DNA from: Macrococcus capreoli
GTDB lineage: Bacteria; Bacillota; Bacilli; Staphylococcales; Staphylococcaceae
NCBI RefSeq assembly: GCF_025628935.1
Contig: NZ_JAOTIS010000002.1
Coordinates: 124,001 to 188,000 of the forward strand
Direction of reading: 5' to 3'
Length of the DNA: 64,000 nucleotides
The translations under genes and the position numbers were made by a program. Each line of letters begins with the position of its first letter. Position 1 is the stretch's first letter. This document shows, piece by piece, positions 1 through 7,797 of this stretch. The notes beneath the pieces were generated by a model. It was not told the DNA's origin. It worked only from the letters and a program-made list of their open reading frames with translations, and made no database searches.

Positions 1-599
1 ATCGAATAGCATACGCATTGTTTAACATGGTCTTCCTTAGGCGCAGTCATCGCTCTAATCGACGTCATTGATGGCGTCTGCTGCTTCGATTTAATCTCTA
101 AACCGACTTTCTTGCCTGTTTCGTTATCGATCATAATGCCGTCCGAAGTACCCATTAAATAGAACGTTTCACCGTTATGTTCGACTTTATGCTGCGTATA
201 AATGAAGTCTTCAAACGCAGGCCATTTACCGCCATTAACCATTCCCATCGTAAATCGCGGTTTCTTGCCCGTAAACTTTTCGTAATGGCGTTCACATAGT
301 AGCATTTCATGCTGCAACATATCGCCCACCATCGTTCCTAACGCTAACCATCGTCTTTGATGCGGAGGCCATTCTTTCTTATCGCGTCTTGCTTTCTTCG
401 CCTTTTCGTATAATGCGCGAGGGCAAGCGTTTGCACTTGACGGGCTAAAGTAAACTACGCCCCAATTAACCTTTTTACCCGCTTTATATACGTCTGCATA
501 CGATTGATGTAGCCATTGTTCTAACGCGTCATCATACGGTTGCGGATACGTATGGAATTCGTCAAGTTGCTTCATAAGTTCTTTCGCTAATTCTTGCAT
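1..599 (-). CDS. RecB/Cas4-like PD-(D/E)XK exonuclease (3' part cut off by window edge)
   Basis: An open frame starts at ATG 599-597 and is still open at position 1 (199 residues visible). It has the RecB-nuclease signature: a conserved SPSSANACPRALYE segment (residues 52-65), the metal-binding D153 in SDGIMID, E168-x-K170 in GLEIKSK, and a downstream Q194-xxx-Y198 motif. Such nucleases in phages usually process DNA ends for recombination or replication. C59, C195 and C197 might belong to an iron-sulphur site as in Cas4/AddB, but the C-terminal part needed to decide is missing. The RBS-bearing leader has the AAACGAAAGAAGGA form common in this element. The nuclease fold assignment is firm, the exact role is inferred. 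Confidence 0.75.
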   Translation of the reverse strand, partial: MQELAKELMKQLDEFHTYPQPYDDALEQWLHQSYADVYKAGKKVNWGVVYFSPSSANACPRALYEKAKKARRDKKEWPPHQRRWLALGTMVGDMLQHEMLLCERHYEKFTGKKPRFTMGMVNGGKWPAFEDFIYTQHKVEHNGETFYLMGTSDGIMIDNETGKKVGLEIKSKQQTPSMTSIRAMTAPKEDHVKQCVCYS

Positions 600-617
600 A
601 TATCGTCCTTCTTTCGT

Positions 618-851
618 TTAATCTTCGTTTCTTTCTGCGATAGTCGCCTCTATTACGCCAAAAGATACGATGTCCGAGAATAACTCGTCGTACTCACGTA
701 TAAGATTCGCTCTAACCATACACTCGTCGATGGTATCCAACGCATCTTGCTCGGTATGGGCTAATACGTCTTCTATTATGTCGAAATTGACTGTGCAGCG
801 CAGCCTAACCGTATGGCTCGATAACGGTGCGCCTCTATAATCACTCGTCAT
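618..851 (-). CDS. Small acidic phage protein, unknown function
   Basis: This 77-residue acidic protein (residues such as DELFSDIVSF near the end) has no motif I recognise. It sits between the dUTPase and the RecB-like nuclease, in the same orientation and with the same CpG-rich base use. A ribosome-binding sequence GGAGGCGAATG overlaps the start region. It has no membrane segment. Nothing in the sequence indicates a function. Confidence 0.6.
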   Translation of the reverse strand: MTSDYRGAPLSSHTVRLRCTVNFDIIEDVLAHTEQDALDTIDECMVRANLIREYDELFSDIVSFGVIEATIAERNED

Positions 852-926
852 TCACATTCGCCTCCATCTTTCTTTGGTATAAATCCGTTAAAAGAGCGAT
901 AAAGCGCCATAAGGCGCAATATTCGT

Positions 927-1493
927 TTAAACATATCCTCTATCTTCGTCAGCCGTACCGTCTTGTCTCGCGTGATTACGCGCCATCTTCGCTTTATACG
1001 CCTCAATTAACGCGTCTGTATTATAATAAACTTCTGCAATAACGAACGGCTGCGCTAATAGAAACGCTAAGGAGTCTAGCGTTAATGAAGGCTGCTCGTC
1101 TTCAAATACCGCGTTTAATAATAAACGAATGTAGTATAATGTTATCTCCGACTTATCTAACGTGAATCCGTCTGTAATCTTCGCTAACCCTTCGTTTACT
1201 TCGGCAACAATGTATTCAAGCGCTACTTCTTCTTCATCTTCAATCGCATCTAAGCCTTGCCCGATTAACGATAATGCAAACGCTAATACGTCAGCTAATT
1301 CGTCTAACTCAACGTCTAAGCCTTTTCCCGGTGACGCTTTCCAATTCTTAAACAATTCTTTCGAGTTAAGCCATTCGAATAATTCTACGAAATAAGCAAG
1401 CGTAGTATCACCTAAGCGCTTAGTCGTAATTCTTGCGTCAAATTCACGTTGTACCGTTAATAAATCATCTAATAAATCATAATTAAATTCCAT
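927..1493 (-). CDS. Dimeric (all-alpha) dUTPase, MazG-related
   Basis: The 188-residue protein matches the dimeric dUTPase family: a helix with paired acidic residues E37 and E40 in VELFEWLNSKELFKNWK, then E65 and D68 in ELDELADVLAFALSL, the acidic residues that bind magnesium in this fold. It should hydrolyse dUTP to dUMP and pyrophosphate, keeping uracil out of phage DNA and feeding dTMP synthesis. It overlaps the 61-residue gene upstream by 11 bp. In staphylococci, phage dimeric dUTPases are known to relieve Stl repression of some pathogenicity islands; whether this one does is unknown. A MazG-like NTP pyrophosphatase of other specificity is the alternative. Confidence 0.8.
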   Translation of the reverse strand: MEFNYDLLDDLLTVQREFDARITTKRLGDTTLAYFVELFEWLNSKELFKNWKASPGKGLDVELDELADVLAFALSLIGQGLDAIEDEEEVALEYIVAEVNEGLAKITDGFTLDKSEITLYYIRLLLNAVFEDEQPSLTLDSLAFLLAQPFVIAEVYYNTDALIEAYKAKMARNHARQDGTADEDRGYV

Positions 1494-1668
1494 CCGTTTT
1501 ACCTCCGTTTACTTTAATTTCGTTAATCCCGCAGAATGCGCCATAGTCAAGTTCCTTCTGCGCCTGCAAGTCCAATAACGCTTTTTCTGCGTATTCTTTC
1601 GTTGTATAAACGCCAACGCGGCGTCTTCTTTCGTCGTATACTTCCCAAACGCTAAATTTATACGTCAT
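1483..1668 (-). CDS. Small phage protein, unknown function
   Basis: This 61-residue basic-to-neutral protein begins MTYKFSVWEVYDE and contains a run of arginines (DERRRRVGVYTTKEYA). The pattern of a short strand followed by 'TTKEYAEKAL' resembles small phage proteins that convert a displayed value into a helix, but I recognise no family. An AAGGAGGCGTTAATT leader precedes the ATG at 1668. It lies 2 bp beyond the stop of the upstream small membrane protein and overlaps the dUTPase start. Confidence 0.65.
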   Translation of the reverse strand: MTYKFSVWEVYDERRRRVGVYTTKEYAEKALLDLQAQKELDYGAFCGINEIKVNGGKTDGI

Positions 1669-1670
1669 AA

Positions 1671-1844
1671 TTAACGCCTCCTTTTTGCGTAATAGTAATC
1701 GTAGACAAGCATTAATTCGAAAAATAACAGTCCTATTAACGTACTCAAAGCGTTATCCGAGAATATAATCGCATTCTTTACGATTAAAATAACCGTCAGT
1801 ATAACGCTTAGTGTTAATAGCGTTATATACGTCTTATTACTCAT
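1671..1844 (-). CDS. Small two-helix membrane protein (57 aa)
   Basis: A short open frame from ATG 1844-1842 to TAA 1673-1671 encodes 57 residues with two hydrophobic stretches (about residues 7-22 and 33-49) and a basic tail AKRRR, which by the positive-inside rule faces the cytoplasm. The start overlaps the stop of the upstream gene by 8 bp (ATGAGTAA), typical of translational coupling, and its stop is 2 bp before the next ATG. The gene fills what would otherwise be a coding gap. Function unknown; phage membrane proteins of this kind are often involved in exclusion or host takeover. Confidence 0.65.
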   Translation of the reverse strand: MSNKTYITLLTLSVILTVILIVKNAIIFSDNALSTLIGLLFFELMLVYDYYYAKRRR

Positions 1845-2133
1845 CTAAATCTTCCGCAACTCGAAGTAATAAATCTGCGGCTTCATTTAAATGCTCTACC
1901 GCTTTATATATTCTTGAAGCGTTACCCACGACTAAATCGCGATCATCTTTGGATGCGTCATACAGTTCGCTAGCAGGCGCATGAATACCATAATCGTCTA
2001 AAGGCATTACCTCATCTAAATCGTAAGCATTTCCGCTGACGATAACGGTCGCAACCTCCTTGTCTCCGTAATAAGAATCGATTGTTCCTATAACGCCATC
2101 TAACGTTTTAACCTTATCTCCGATATTAAACAT
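1837..2133 (-). CDS. Small KOW/SH3-like phage protein
   Basis: The 98-residue protein opens with MFNIGDKVKTLDGVIGTI, a beta-strand pattern of KOW or SH3-like barrels (hydrophobic-x-hydrophobic-GDKV followed by a GTI turn), then a helical tail (residues 70-98) rich in leucine and acid. It shares the GDKV module with the next gene upstream and with the 666-residue protein beyond the polymerase. It starts at a TAATG overlap with the upstream gene. The binding partner is unknown; such modules bind nucleic acid or protein. Confidence 0.7.
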   Translation of the reverse strand: MFNIGDKVKTLDGVIGTIDSYYGDKEVATVIVSGNAYDLDEVMPLDDYGIHAPASELYDASKDDRDLVVGNASRIYKAVEHLNEAADLLLRVAEDLDE

Positions 2134-2633
2134 TACGCAGCACCTCCGCTTACTTTATCGATTGTTAATTTCGCATCTACTATGATAGGATACTCTTCGG
2201 CTATATTATCACCTGATTGATTACGTACGGGCAGATTGCATTCGAAGTCTAATTCGTTGTCTAACGGATCGCGTAGGATAATCGAGTTATAGTACCCTTC
2301 CGTTTCCCCGTCGTCTAATCCGTGGATTGCGTGAATAACTAGTATCACGAAACCGTCCGTTGACATACGTACTTGTCCCGGATAAACGTTTGGTGTCGTG
2401 TGTAATGCGTCTACGTTTACTTCTACGTTTAAGATTCCGTTAGCTTTATACGTGATTTCTTCGACTGCTTCGATTTCATCGTCACCAACCCACAATGTGT
2501 CGTTTGCTTCGTACGGGCAAATAGGGTCGTCTAAATCGACTTCAGTAATCGTAACTATTTCTCCGAGTTCAAAGTGATGTCCGTTTAATTCCTTAATAAC
2601 GCGTACCTTATCGCCTACTTTAAATTTCACCAT
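2133..2633 (-). CDS. KOW/SH3-like phage protein (166 aa)
   Basis: The N-terminal 60 residues form a KOW/SH3-like module (FKVGDKVRVIKELNG ... GEIVTITEVDL) with a WVGDDEIEAVEE end. The remaining 100 residues are beta-rich and include NVEVNVDALHTTP and a Pro-Gly turn, with no family I recognise. Translation overlaps the next gene by TAATG and abuts the gene upstream by TAAATG, so the block 1,837-3,119 reads as one coupled unit downstream of the DNA polymerase. Confidence 0.7.
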   Translation of the reverse strand: MVKFKVGDKVRVIKELNGHHFELGEIVTITEVDLDDPICPYEANDTLWVGDDEIEAVEEITYKANGILNVEVNVDALHTTPNVYPGQVRMSTDGFVILVIHAIHGLDDGETEGYYNSIILRDPLDNELDFECNLPVRNQSGDNIAEEYPIIVDAKLTIDKVSGGAA

Positions 2634-2969
2634 TTATTCGTCCTCCAATCCGAATTGCTCGTTTAATCGCGCTAATTCTCGTTTATATTGACGCTCAATA
2701 GCGGCTTTCTTTTGCTCATATGTCGTAATAACAATTGCGCAGCCTGTCGGATCGTCCCAATCTCCGCCGCCTCTTTCGATAAATACATCGTCTATATACC
2801 CGGCCACAAAATCATCTCTATCGCCTTCCGTATGTGCAGCATACTCCGTCCAATAATCGAATAAATCGTTACGCATACTTGCCGAATCTTCTGTTACGTA
2901 ACTGTCGTGTAACTCTTCTCCGTCTTGCTTACCGTAAGTAAAATATATTTCGACTATTACTTTCGCCAT
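2634..2969 (-). CDS. Phage protein, unknown function (111 aa)
   Basis: The protein starts MAKVIVEIYFTYGKQDGEEL and ends in a charged helix (KKAAIERQYKRELARLNEQF). The N-terminal half alternates strands and acidic turns; W-E-Y and GGGDWDDPTG are notable but not diagnostic. It has no membrane segment. The stop abuts the start of the 166-residue gene (TAAATG) and the ATG abuts the stop of the 49-residue gene upstream, so it is translated within the coupled cluster below the polymerase. Confidence 0.6.
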   Translation of the reverse strand: MAKVIVEIYFTYGKQDGEELHDSYVTEDSASMRNDLFDYWTEYAAHTEGDRDDFVAGYIDDVFIERGGGDWDDPTGCAIVITTYEQKKAAIERQYKRELARLNEQFGLEDE

Positions 2970-3119
2970 TTATTCGTCCCCCTCTTCGTATATCTCATGA
3001 GTCATTGCGTATCCATTCCAATTATCAACGCCTGCTGTTTCTAAGGCGTATAGAAACGCTTGGTCTTCCAACAGTTGATCGTACTCTACTTGCGGGATTG
3101 TTACGTATAATCCGTCCAT
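2970..3119 (-). CDS. Small acidic protein (49 aa) coupled to the DNA polymerase stop
   Basis: A 49-residue open frame starts MDGLYVTIPQVEYDQLL and ends HEIYEEGDE. Its ATG overlaps the polymerase stop (TAATG at 3121-3117), and its TAA directly precedes the ATG of the 111-residue gene. A start-associated leader AAACGAAAGGAGTCG lies inside the polymerase 3' end at 3126-3140. The form (short strand, helix 'YDQLLEDQAFLYAL') is common among tiny phage proteins. Function unknown; coding status rests on coupling and the ribosome-binding site. Confidence 0.6.
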   Translation of the reverse strand: MDGLYVTIPQVEYDQLLEDQAFLYALETAGVDNWNGYAMTHEIYEEGDE

Positions 3120-5257
3120 TATTCCGACTCCTTTCGTTTAAACCAATCTTCTACCGTCATACCTTCGCCCCAACGTAAACTAAGTTCAATGTCGGTCTTA
3201 TTCGGTACATCTCCGAATTGATACGTTTCCACCATCACGCGTCTAAACTCGTCTACGTCTTCTTGCGTTAATGTGTCGGGAACTAGCAGAATCGCTTCAT
3301 CATGGACTACGCACCACAATCGCCATTCCCCTTTACCTTCGTTTGTTTTTCGTTCACAAAACTGTTGCAACGCAATTAATGTCGCTTTCGTTTGAATAGC
3401 CGCGCTGCCTTGAATAATTGCGTTAGTTGATTGTGTCATTACTGCCGAATACCAATAATCGCTATCTGGATTTAATGCATCGGGTAATCTACGCTTACGA
3501 CATTTATCGCCTAACCATACGAACCCATGCTTCTGCACGTATTCACGGTTATGCTCGATCCATGCGCCTAATGTCGTATACTTCGCTTTAAAGTCGTCTA
3601 GTATTGCCTGTGCCTCTTTAACCGTTTTTCCAAGCTGCATTGATAACGTTCTAGCACCTGTACCGTATGCAATCGCAAGTAAGATTACCTTCGTTTGCTT
3701 ACGATATATAGAACCGTCTCCGCACTCGCTTAAAGGTTTATTAAAGATTTCGCTTGCTACCGTTGAATATAAATCCGTGCCATTACGATAATTCTCTTTT
3801 AACTTCTCTTCGCCACTATATGCCGCTAATGCTCGATACTCCTGTTGACTAAAGTCTCCGCCTAGCATTACGTATCCTTTCGGAGCAACGAATAGCTTAC
3901 GTGCTTCGTACGGTTGATTTTGCAGGTTGACCGATCCACCGCCCGAACTAAAGCGTCCTGTCTTCGCACCATTCGTATTATAGTTCGCCATTAACTTGCC
4001 CGTTTTTTCACGGATAAACTGCGGTAACTTATCAACGTATGTGCCGTATAACTTCGTTAACTCTTTATAATGCAGTAAATCTTCGACTACTACGTAATCT
4101 TTCGCTAAAGGTTTAAGCGTTCTTTTAGCGTCTGTATTCGGTATCTCACGTCCTATATGCGCCTCTATTGCCGGTTTAACCTGCGCAGGACTATTAAGGT
4201 TTATATCGCCGAATACCTTCTTTATGCGATGTTCCGTATCTGCGATCTCTTGCGTTAATCTTTCTCCGTACTCTTTCGCATATTCTTCATCGATAACGAA
4301 TCCTGTGCGTTCCATCTCGACTACTGCGTATAACAACGGCATTTCAATCTCTTTTGCGTATTGATAAATCGTTGGAAAACGTTCTGATAAAATCTTGCGT
4401 TGGAATTCGTATAATTTATACGTTACATCTCCATCTTTCGCGGCGTATGCCGTTGCAATTAGTAAATCCGATACTTCGTTGAAACCTTTCTTACCGAATA
4501 ATTGTCCGTAAGTAAGCGACGGAATCTTTAGAAATTTCGATACTAACGTCTTTAGCGCATACGACGGTTCGTTCTCGTTTAATAAGCGCATTGCTTCTTG
4601 CGTATCCCACAACTCGCCGCGAACGGTAATCCCTTCGTTACGTAACATGTGAATATCAAAGCCGGCATTATGCGCAATCTTCATTACGGTTTCGTCTTCA
4701 TAAATCGTTTTTAATACGCTTAATACGTAATCATGGTCTAGCTGCGTTTCATGCGTATCATGCTTAGTCGGTATATAATAATGCCTATCGGCTTTAACCG
4801 CAGACAATACGTGTCCTACGATATAATCCGACCATATATCCGTTCCTGTCGTTTCAACGTCGAAAACGATTGTTTCTTCGTTGTTTAACTCGGCAACCAT
4901 GTATAATAACGATTTTTCGTCGGTTATTAATCGATAATTACATGGCATACTTTCTTTCATTTCGTTTAAGATACGTTCCTGTGAGCGCTCTTCAACGATT
5001 TTGTATAAACGTAATACTTCGGCTTTACTTAGTTTGCGTCCTTTTTCATACGCTTTTTGTTCTCGTGTTATTTCGCCTTCTTCTAACGCCTCTTTAACCG
5101 CTAATATACGCTTTCTGTCCGTATCTGATACGGTTTTAGCGCTAAGGATACGGGAAAACGCCTCTTCTAACGTTTCCCCTGCCCCTGCGTCTATTGCCGT
5201 TTTAGATGCGTTAATAAGGTTAGACGATGATTCGTTTAGTTCGATTTTAACGTTCAT
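3119..5257 (-). CDS. Family A DNA polymerase with 3'-5' exonuclease
   Basis: This 712-residue replicative polymerase has an N-terminal extension of about 110 residues, a DEDDy proofreading exonuclease (D133/E135 in VFDVETTG, N197 and D201 in AHNAGFD, Y271-x3-D275), and a Pol I-type palm and fingers. Motif A is D468FSQQEYR with the catalytic D468 and E473. The O helix has R519-x3-K523-x7-Y531, with leucine L527 where E. coli Pol I has F762. Motif C is VVHDE with D653. There is no 5' nuclease domain. All catalytic residues are present. In the element it works with the helicase, loader, primase and SSB-like genes upstream in the transcript. Confidence 0.97.
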   Translation of the reverse strand: MNVKIELNESSSNLINASKTAIDAGAGETLEEAFSRILSAKTVSDTDRKRILAVKEALEEGEITREQKAYEKGRKLSKAEVLRLYKIVEERSQERILNEMKESMPCNYRLITDEKSLLYMVAELNNEETIVFDVETTGTDIWSDYIVGHVLSAVKADRHYYIPTKHDTHETQLDHDYVLSVLKTIYEDETVMKIAHNAGFDIHMLRNEGITVRGELWDTQEAMRLLNENEPSYALKTLVSKFLKIPSLTYGQLFGKKGFNEVSDLLIATAYAAKDGDVTYKLYEFQRKILSERFPTIYQYAKEIEMPLLYAVVEMERTGFVIDEEYAKEYGERLTQEIADTEHRIKKVFGDINLNSPAQVKPAIEAHIGREIPNTDAKRTLKPLAKDYVVVEDLLHYKELTKLYGTYVDKLPQFIREKTGKLMANYNTNGAKTGRFSSGGGSVNLQNQPYEARKLFVAPKGYVMLGGDFSQQEYRALAAYSGEEKLKENYRNGTDLYSTVASEIFNKPLSECGDGSIYRKQTKVILLAIAYGTGARTLSMQLGKTVKEAQAILDDFKAKYTTLGAWIEHNREYVQKHGFVWLGDKCRKRRLPDALNPDSDYWYSAVMTQSTNAIIQGSAAIQTKATLIALQQFCERKTNEGKGEWRLWCVVHDEAILLVPDTLTQEDVDEFRRVMVETYQFGDVPNKTDIELSLRWGEGMTVEDWFKRKESE

Positions 5258-5278
5258 CTTTCATCGCCTCTTTCTACG

Positions 5279-7279
5279 CTACTTAATCGCTTTTGCTACG
5301 AGTTCTAACGTGCTTTCTACGTCTTCTGCTTCTACAATTACGTATTCTTTATCTAATCGTTGTTCAACAACGACAACTCCGTTAGATCTAACGTCCTTTA
5401 CAATTGATAATCTGCCTTTCTTGATTGAGTCGTTATATCCATCCGTATAATTCGTCTTAGTACGAACTACGTCGCCTATTTCGATCTTATACGTTTCTTC
5501 TTCGATAACTAACGTTAAGTCTTTAATTTCTACGAATTGCGTTTCATTATGCACTGCACTTCTGAACGCATTATCTCCGTCAAGCGGTTCTACTTCTACG
5601 TCAATTCCTTCGGTAACAAAACTTCCTTCAGTTGCAATTACTTTCGCCAATACACCGTCTTTCAAGTAATGATAGCCTTTTGCGCGGACTTTAACGATGT
5701 CGCCGACTTTAATCGCGGGTTTGACCGGCTCATCTTTAACCGTTTCTACTACGTGTTCAAGATCGACTTCCGATATAGATTGCGTACCCTTCCCGCCAAA
5801 CATACAGTCGAAACGCTGCAACGAAGCTTCGTCGGTTTTAACGACCCAACTTTTGTTATGCGAATGCTTCTCGACTGTGCCGATCGTACCTTCCGGAAAG
5901 TTATGGTAAACCGCTGCTTTAACGCGTACTTTATCGCCTACTTTAAACTTTGATTTATCCGACTTAGCTTCGCTTACTTTACGGATAACGATACCTTCTT
6001 CATTTTCGTCAAAGTCGATTAACTCACGCTCGTCTCCGTCTTCATCTTCGAATGATAAACCGTCCCAACTATCTTCGTATAGTTCGTATTTCTCGCCTTC
6101 TTCGATGTCTGTAACGTCTTCTAACGCTAAGAAATAATCGCCTTCTTTTGCGTCTTCAAACGATACTTTTTCGTATCCTTCGGGAACGTTTTTATTCGGC
6201 TCTTCCTTCGTTGTGATACCGTGTTTAGCGTTGAACTCCTCTTCCGTAGTTTTAACGAAGTATTGTGGATCTACCGGATATTCACCGTGTAAACAATGCT
6301 CGTATTTAACGTGTTTTAGTACTTCTACTGTTATTTCGTTATCTTCTTCGAGTAATTCAACAACTTTCATCAATGCTTCATCCGTAGTCCATGCGTATGC
6401 ATCTCCGTCAATACACGTTACAATATCTCCCACTTTAAACGGCGCATCTTTCTCCGCTAAATACGCTTTCTTCTTAGCTTCGAACTCTTCGCGAGTAACT
6501 TCGTATATATGATATTCGTTAACTGCGACTAATCCGCCAACTATATCACCTTCTTTGTGTTCTCCGTAAGCATCTACGACTTTTAATTCTATGTCATACA
6601 TCAACGCTATGAACCCCTTAACCTCTTCGCCTGTCTTAGTAAGAAGCATACGGTCTGCGCCTACTCCAAACTCTTCACTCTTTACTTCGTCAGTATCGAC
6701 ATATTCGCTCTTAATCATATAGAACGTCTCTTCCTTCGGCTCTTCTTCCGCAACTACTCCGGCTTTCTTAACGTCAGTCTTATATACATGCTGCTCTAAC
6801 TTATCGACTTTTATGCGGTAAGAATTCTCGTCAACGCCTAGTACTACGCCTACAACTCCGATTTCATAATAGTGTCGAATACTGCCACCGTTTCCGATAA
6901 TTTCTACCTTATCTCCGACTTTGATTTCGTCCTCATTATCTGTAGTTGACTCCGCATCAATCTTGCGTAGGATAAGTCCGTTTTCGTAATGGCAAGCTAA
7001 GTCTCGTGCATCATTCTCGTCATCGTAAAAGATTAAATCGTCACAAACGTCTCGCTCGATAAGGTATTTAGTCCCCGGTGTAATGTCTGAACCGTATTCC
7101 TTCGCTAAAAAATAGTCGCCATCTTTTGCGCCTTCATACGATACTTTCGCATACCCTTGCGGCACATCTTTTTGCGCATCTACATCGCCATTTTCTGCGT
7201 GAATTTTCGCAAACGCCTCGTACTCTTCCATAGTATCGAATGTGAAAGTTGTACCGTTCGCCTCTAATTTAATCGCCAT
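5279..7279 (-). CDS. Large acidic protein of repeated KOW/SH3-like modules
   Basis: The start at ATG 7279 is chosen because GGAGACGATTATATT precedes it; a longer frame opens upstream without such a site. The 666 residues contain at least five (K/E)(V/I)GD-x-V modules starting near residues 120, 282, 446, 524 and 599, and a duplicated ~65-residue unit whose core is GYxKVSxExAKxGDYFLA at 42-59 and 368-385, each ending in LIRK-like text. The protein is strongly acidic and has no enzyme motif or membrane segment. It lies directly upstream of the DNA polymerase (21-bp gap). The modular form suggests a scaffold, nucleic-acid binder or DNA mimic; this is inference only. Confidence 0.8.
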   Translation of the reverse strand: MAIKLEANGTTFTFDTMEEYEAFAKIHAENGDVDAQKDVPQGYAKVSYEGAKDGDYFLAKEYGSDITPGTKYLIERDVCDDLIFYDDENDARDLACHYENGLILRKIDAESTTDNEDEIKVGDKVEIIGNGGSIRHYYEIGVVGVVLGVDENSYRIKVDKLEQHVYKTDVKKAGVVAEEEPKEETFYMIKSEYVDTDEVKSEEFGVGADRMLLTKTGEEVKGFIALMYDIELKVVDAYGEHKEGDIVGGLVAVNEYHIYEVTREEFEAKKKAYLAEKDAPFKVGDIVTCIDGDAYAWTTDEALMKVVELLEEDNEITVEVLKHVKYEHCLHGEYPVDPQYFVKTTEEEFNAKHGITTKEEPNKNVPEGYEKVSFEDAKEGDYFLALEDVTDIEEGEKYELYEDSWDGLSFEDEDGDERELIDFDENEEGIVIRKVSEAKSDKSKFKVGDKVRVKAAVYHNFPEGTIGTVEKHSHNKSWVVKTDEASLQRFDCMFGGKGTQSISEVDLEHVVETVKDEPVKPAIKVGDIVKVRAKGYHYLKDGVLAKVIATEGSFVTEGIDVEVEPLDGDNAFRSAVHNETQFVEIKDLTLVIEEETYKIEIGDVVRTKTNYTDGYNDSIKKGRLSIVKDVRSNGVVVVEQRLDKEYVIVEAEDVESTLELVAKAIK

Positions 7280-7395
7280 AATATAATCGTCTCCTTTTTT
7301 CGCTTTCGCGTTTCGTTTATTTTTCGTTACGATCGGTAATCCAATCGCAATATTTATGCGCATCATTCACCGGACATATTCCGATGAAATAGCGT
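7280..7395. other. Intergenic leader before the KOW-repeat gene
   Basis: This 116-bp gap carries the ribosome-binding sequence of the KOW-repeat gene and a short CGGA-CATAT-TCCG inverted repeat at 7371-7383. A similar CGGA-N5-TCCG lies at 9764-9776 in another gap. I see no convincing sigma-A promoter or terminator. Confidence 0.4.
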
Positions 7396-7779
7396 TTAAA
7401 GCGAATACTCCGTCCATTTCGTTCTTGCCGTCTCAAAGTCCATCGCCCAATATTCCGATTGCTCGTTATTAGGTATTAGGTACCCGGTATTACTATCGAG
7501 GTGGACGCCGAATATATAATCGACGTCTTTTCTCGAATAAGGTACGCCATTACTATTAGCGCCTTTGATAACGACTTGACCTTCGCGATCACTTCGTATC
7601 TTTACCGTTTTAACCTGCACGGTGAATACTACGTTATCGCCATCGTCATCCTTTCCGACAACAATCAAATCGTAGACTTCGGGAACTGCCGCATGAAATA
7701 CGGAGAACCCGTTTGACAAGAGCATGGCCGTCGCTAAGTGTTCGCTTACGCCACCTGTTAGCGTTGATTCGTGCGCCAT
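7396..7779 (-). CDS. Small PD-(D/E)XK-fold protein, probable endonuclease or resolvase
   Basis: The start at ATG 7779 (127 residues) is preferred because GAAGGG lies 10 bp upstream; the ATG at 7788 is only 1-2 bp from it. The protein shows the minimal nuclease fold order: E13 in the first helix (GGVSEHLATAMLLSNG), D37 in YDLIVVG, and Q55-x-K57 in FTVQVKTVK, a variant in which glutamine stands for the acidic residue, as in several PDDEXK families. A junction resolvase or repair nuclease is likely given the position between the SSB-like and polymerase genes. The substrate cannot be read from the sequence. Confidence 0.65.
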   Translation of the reverse strand: MAHESTLTGGVSEHLATAMLLSNGFSVFHAAVPEVYDLIVVGKDDDGDNVVFTVQVKTVKIRSDREGQVVIKGANSNGVPYSRKDVDYIFGVHLDSNTGYLIPNNEQSEYWAMDFETARTKWTEYSL

Positions 7780-7797
7780 GTACGTCATTCCCTTCGA

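Noticed and set aside
7280-7366. N-terminal extension of the KOW-repeat protein
   Set aside because: No ribosome-binding site at the outer start; GGAGACG is placed for the internal ATG 7279.
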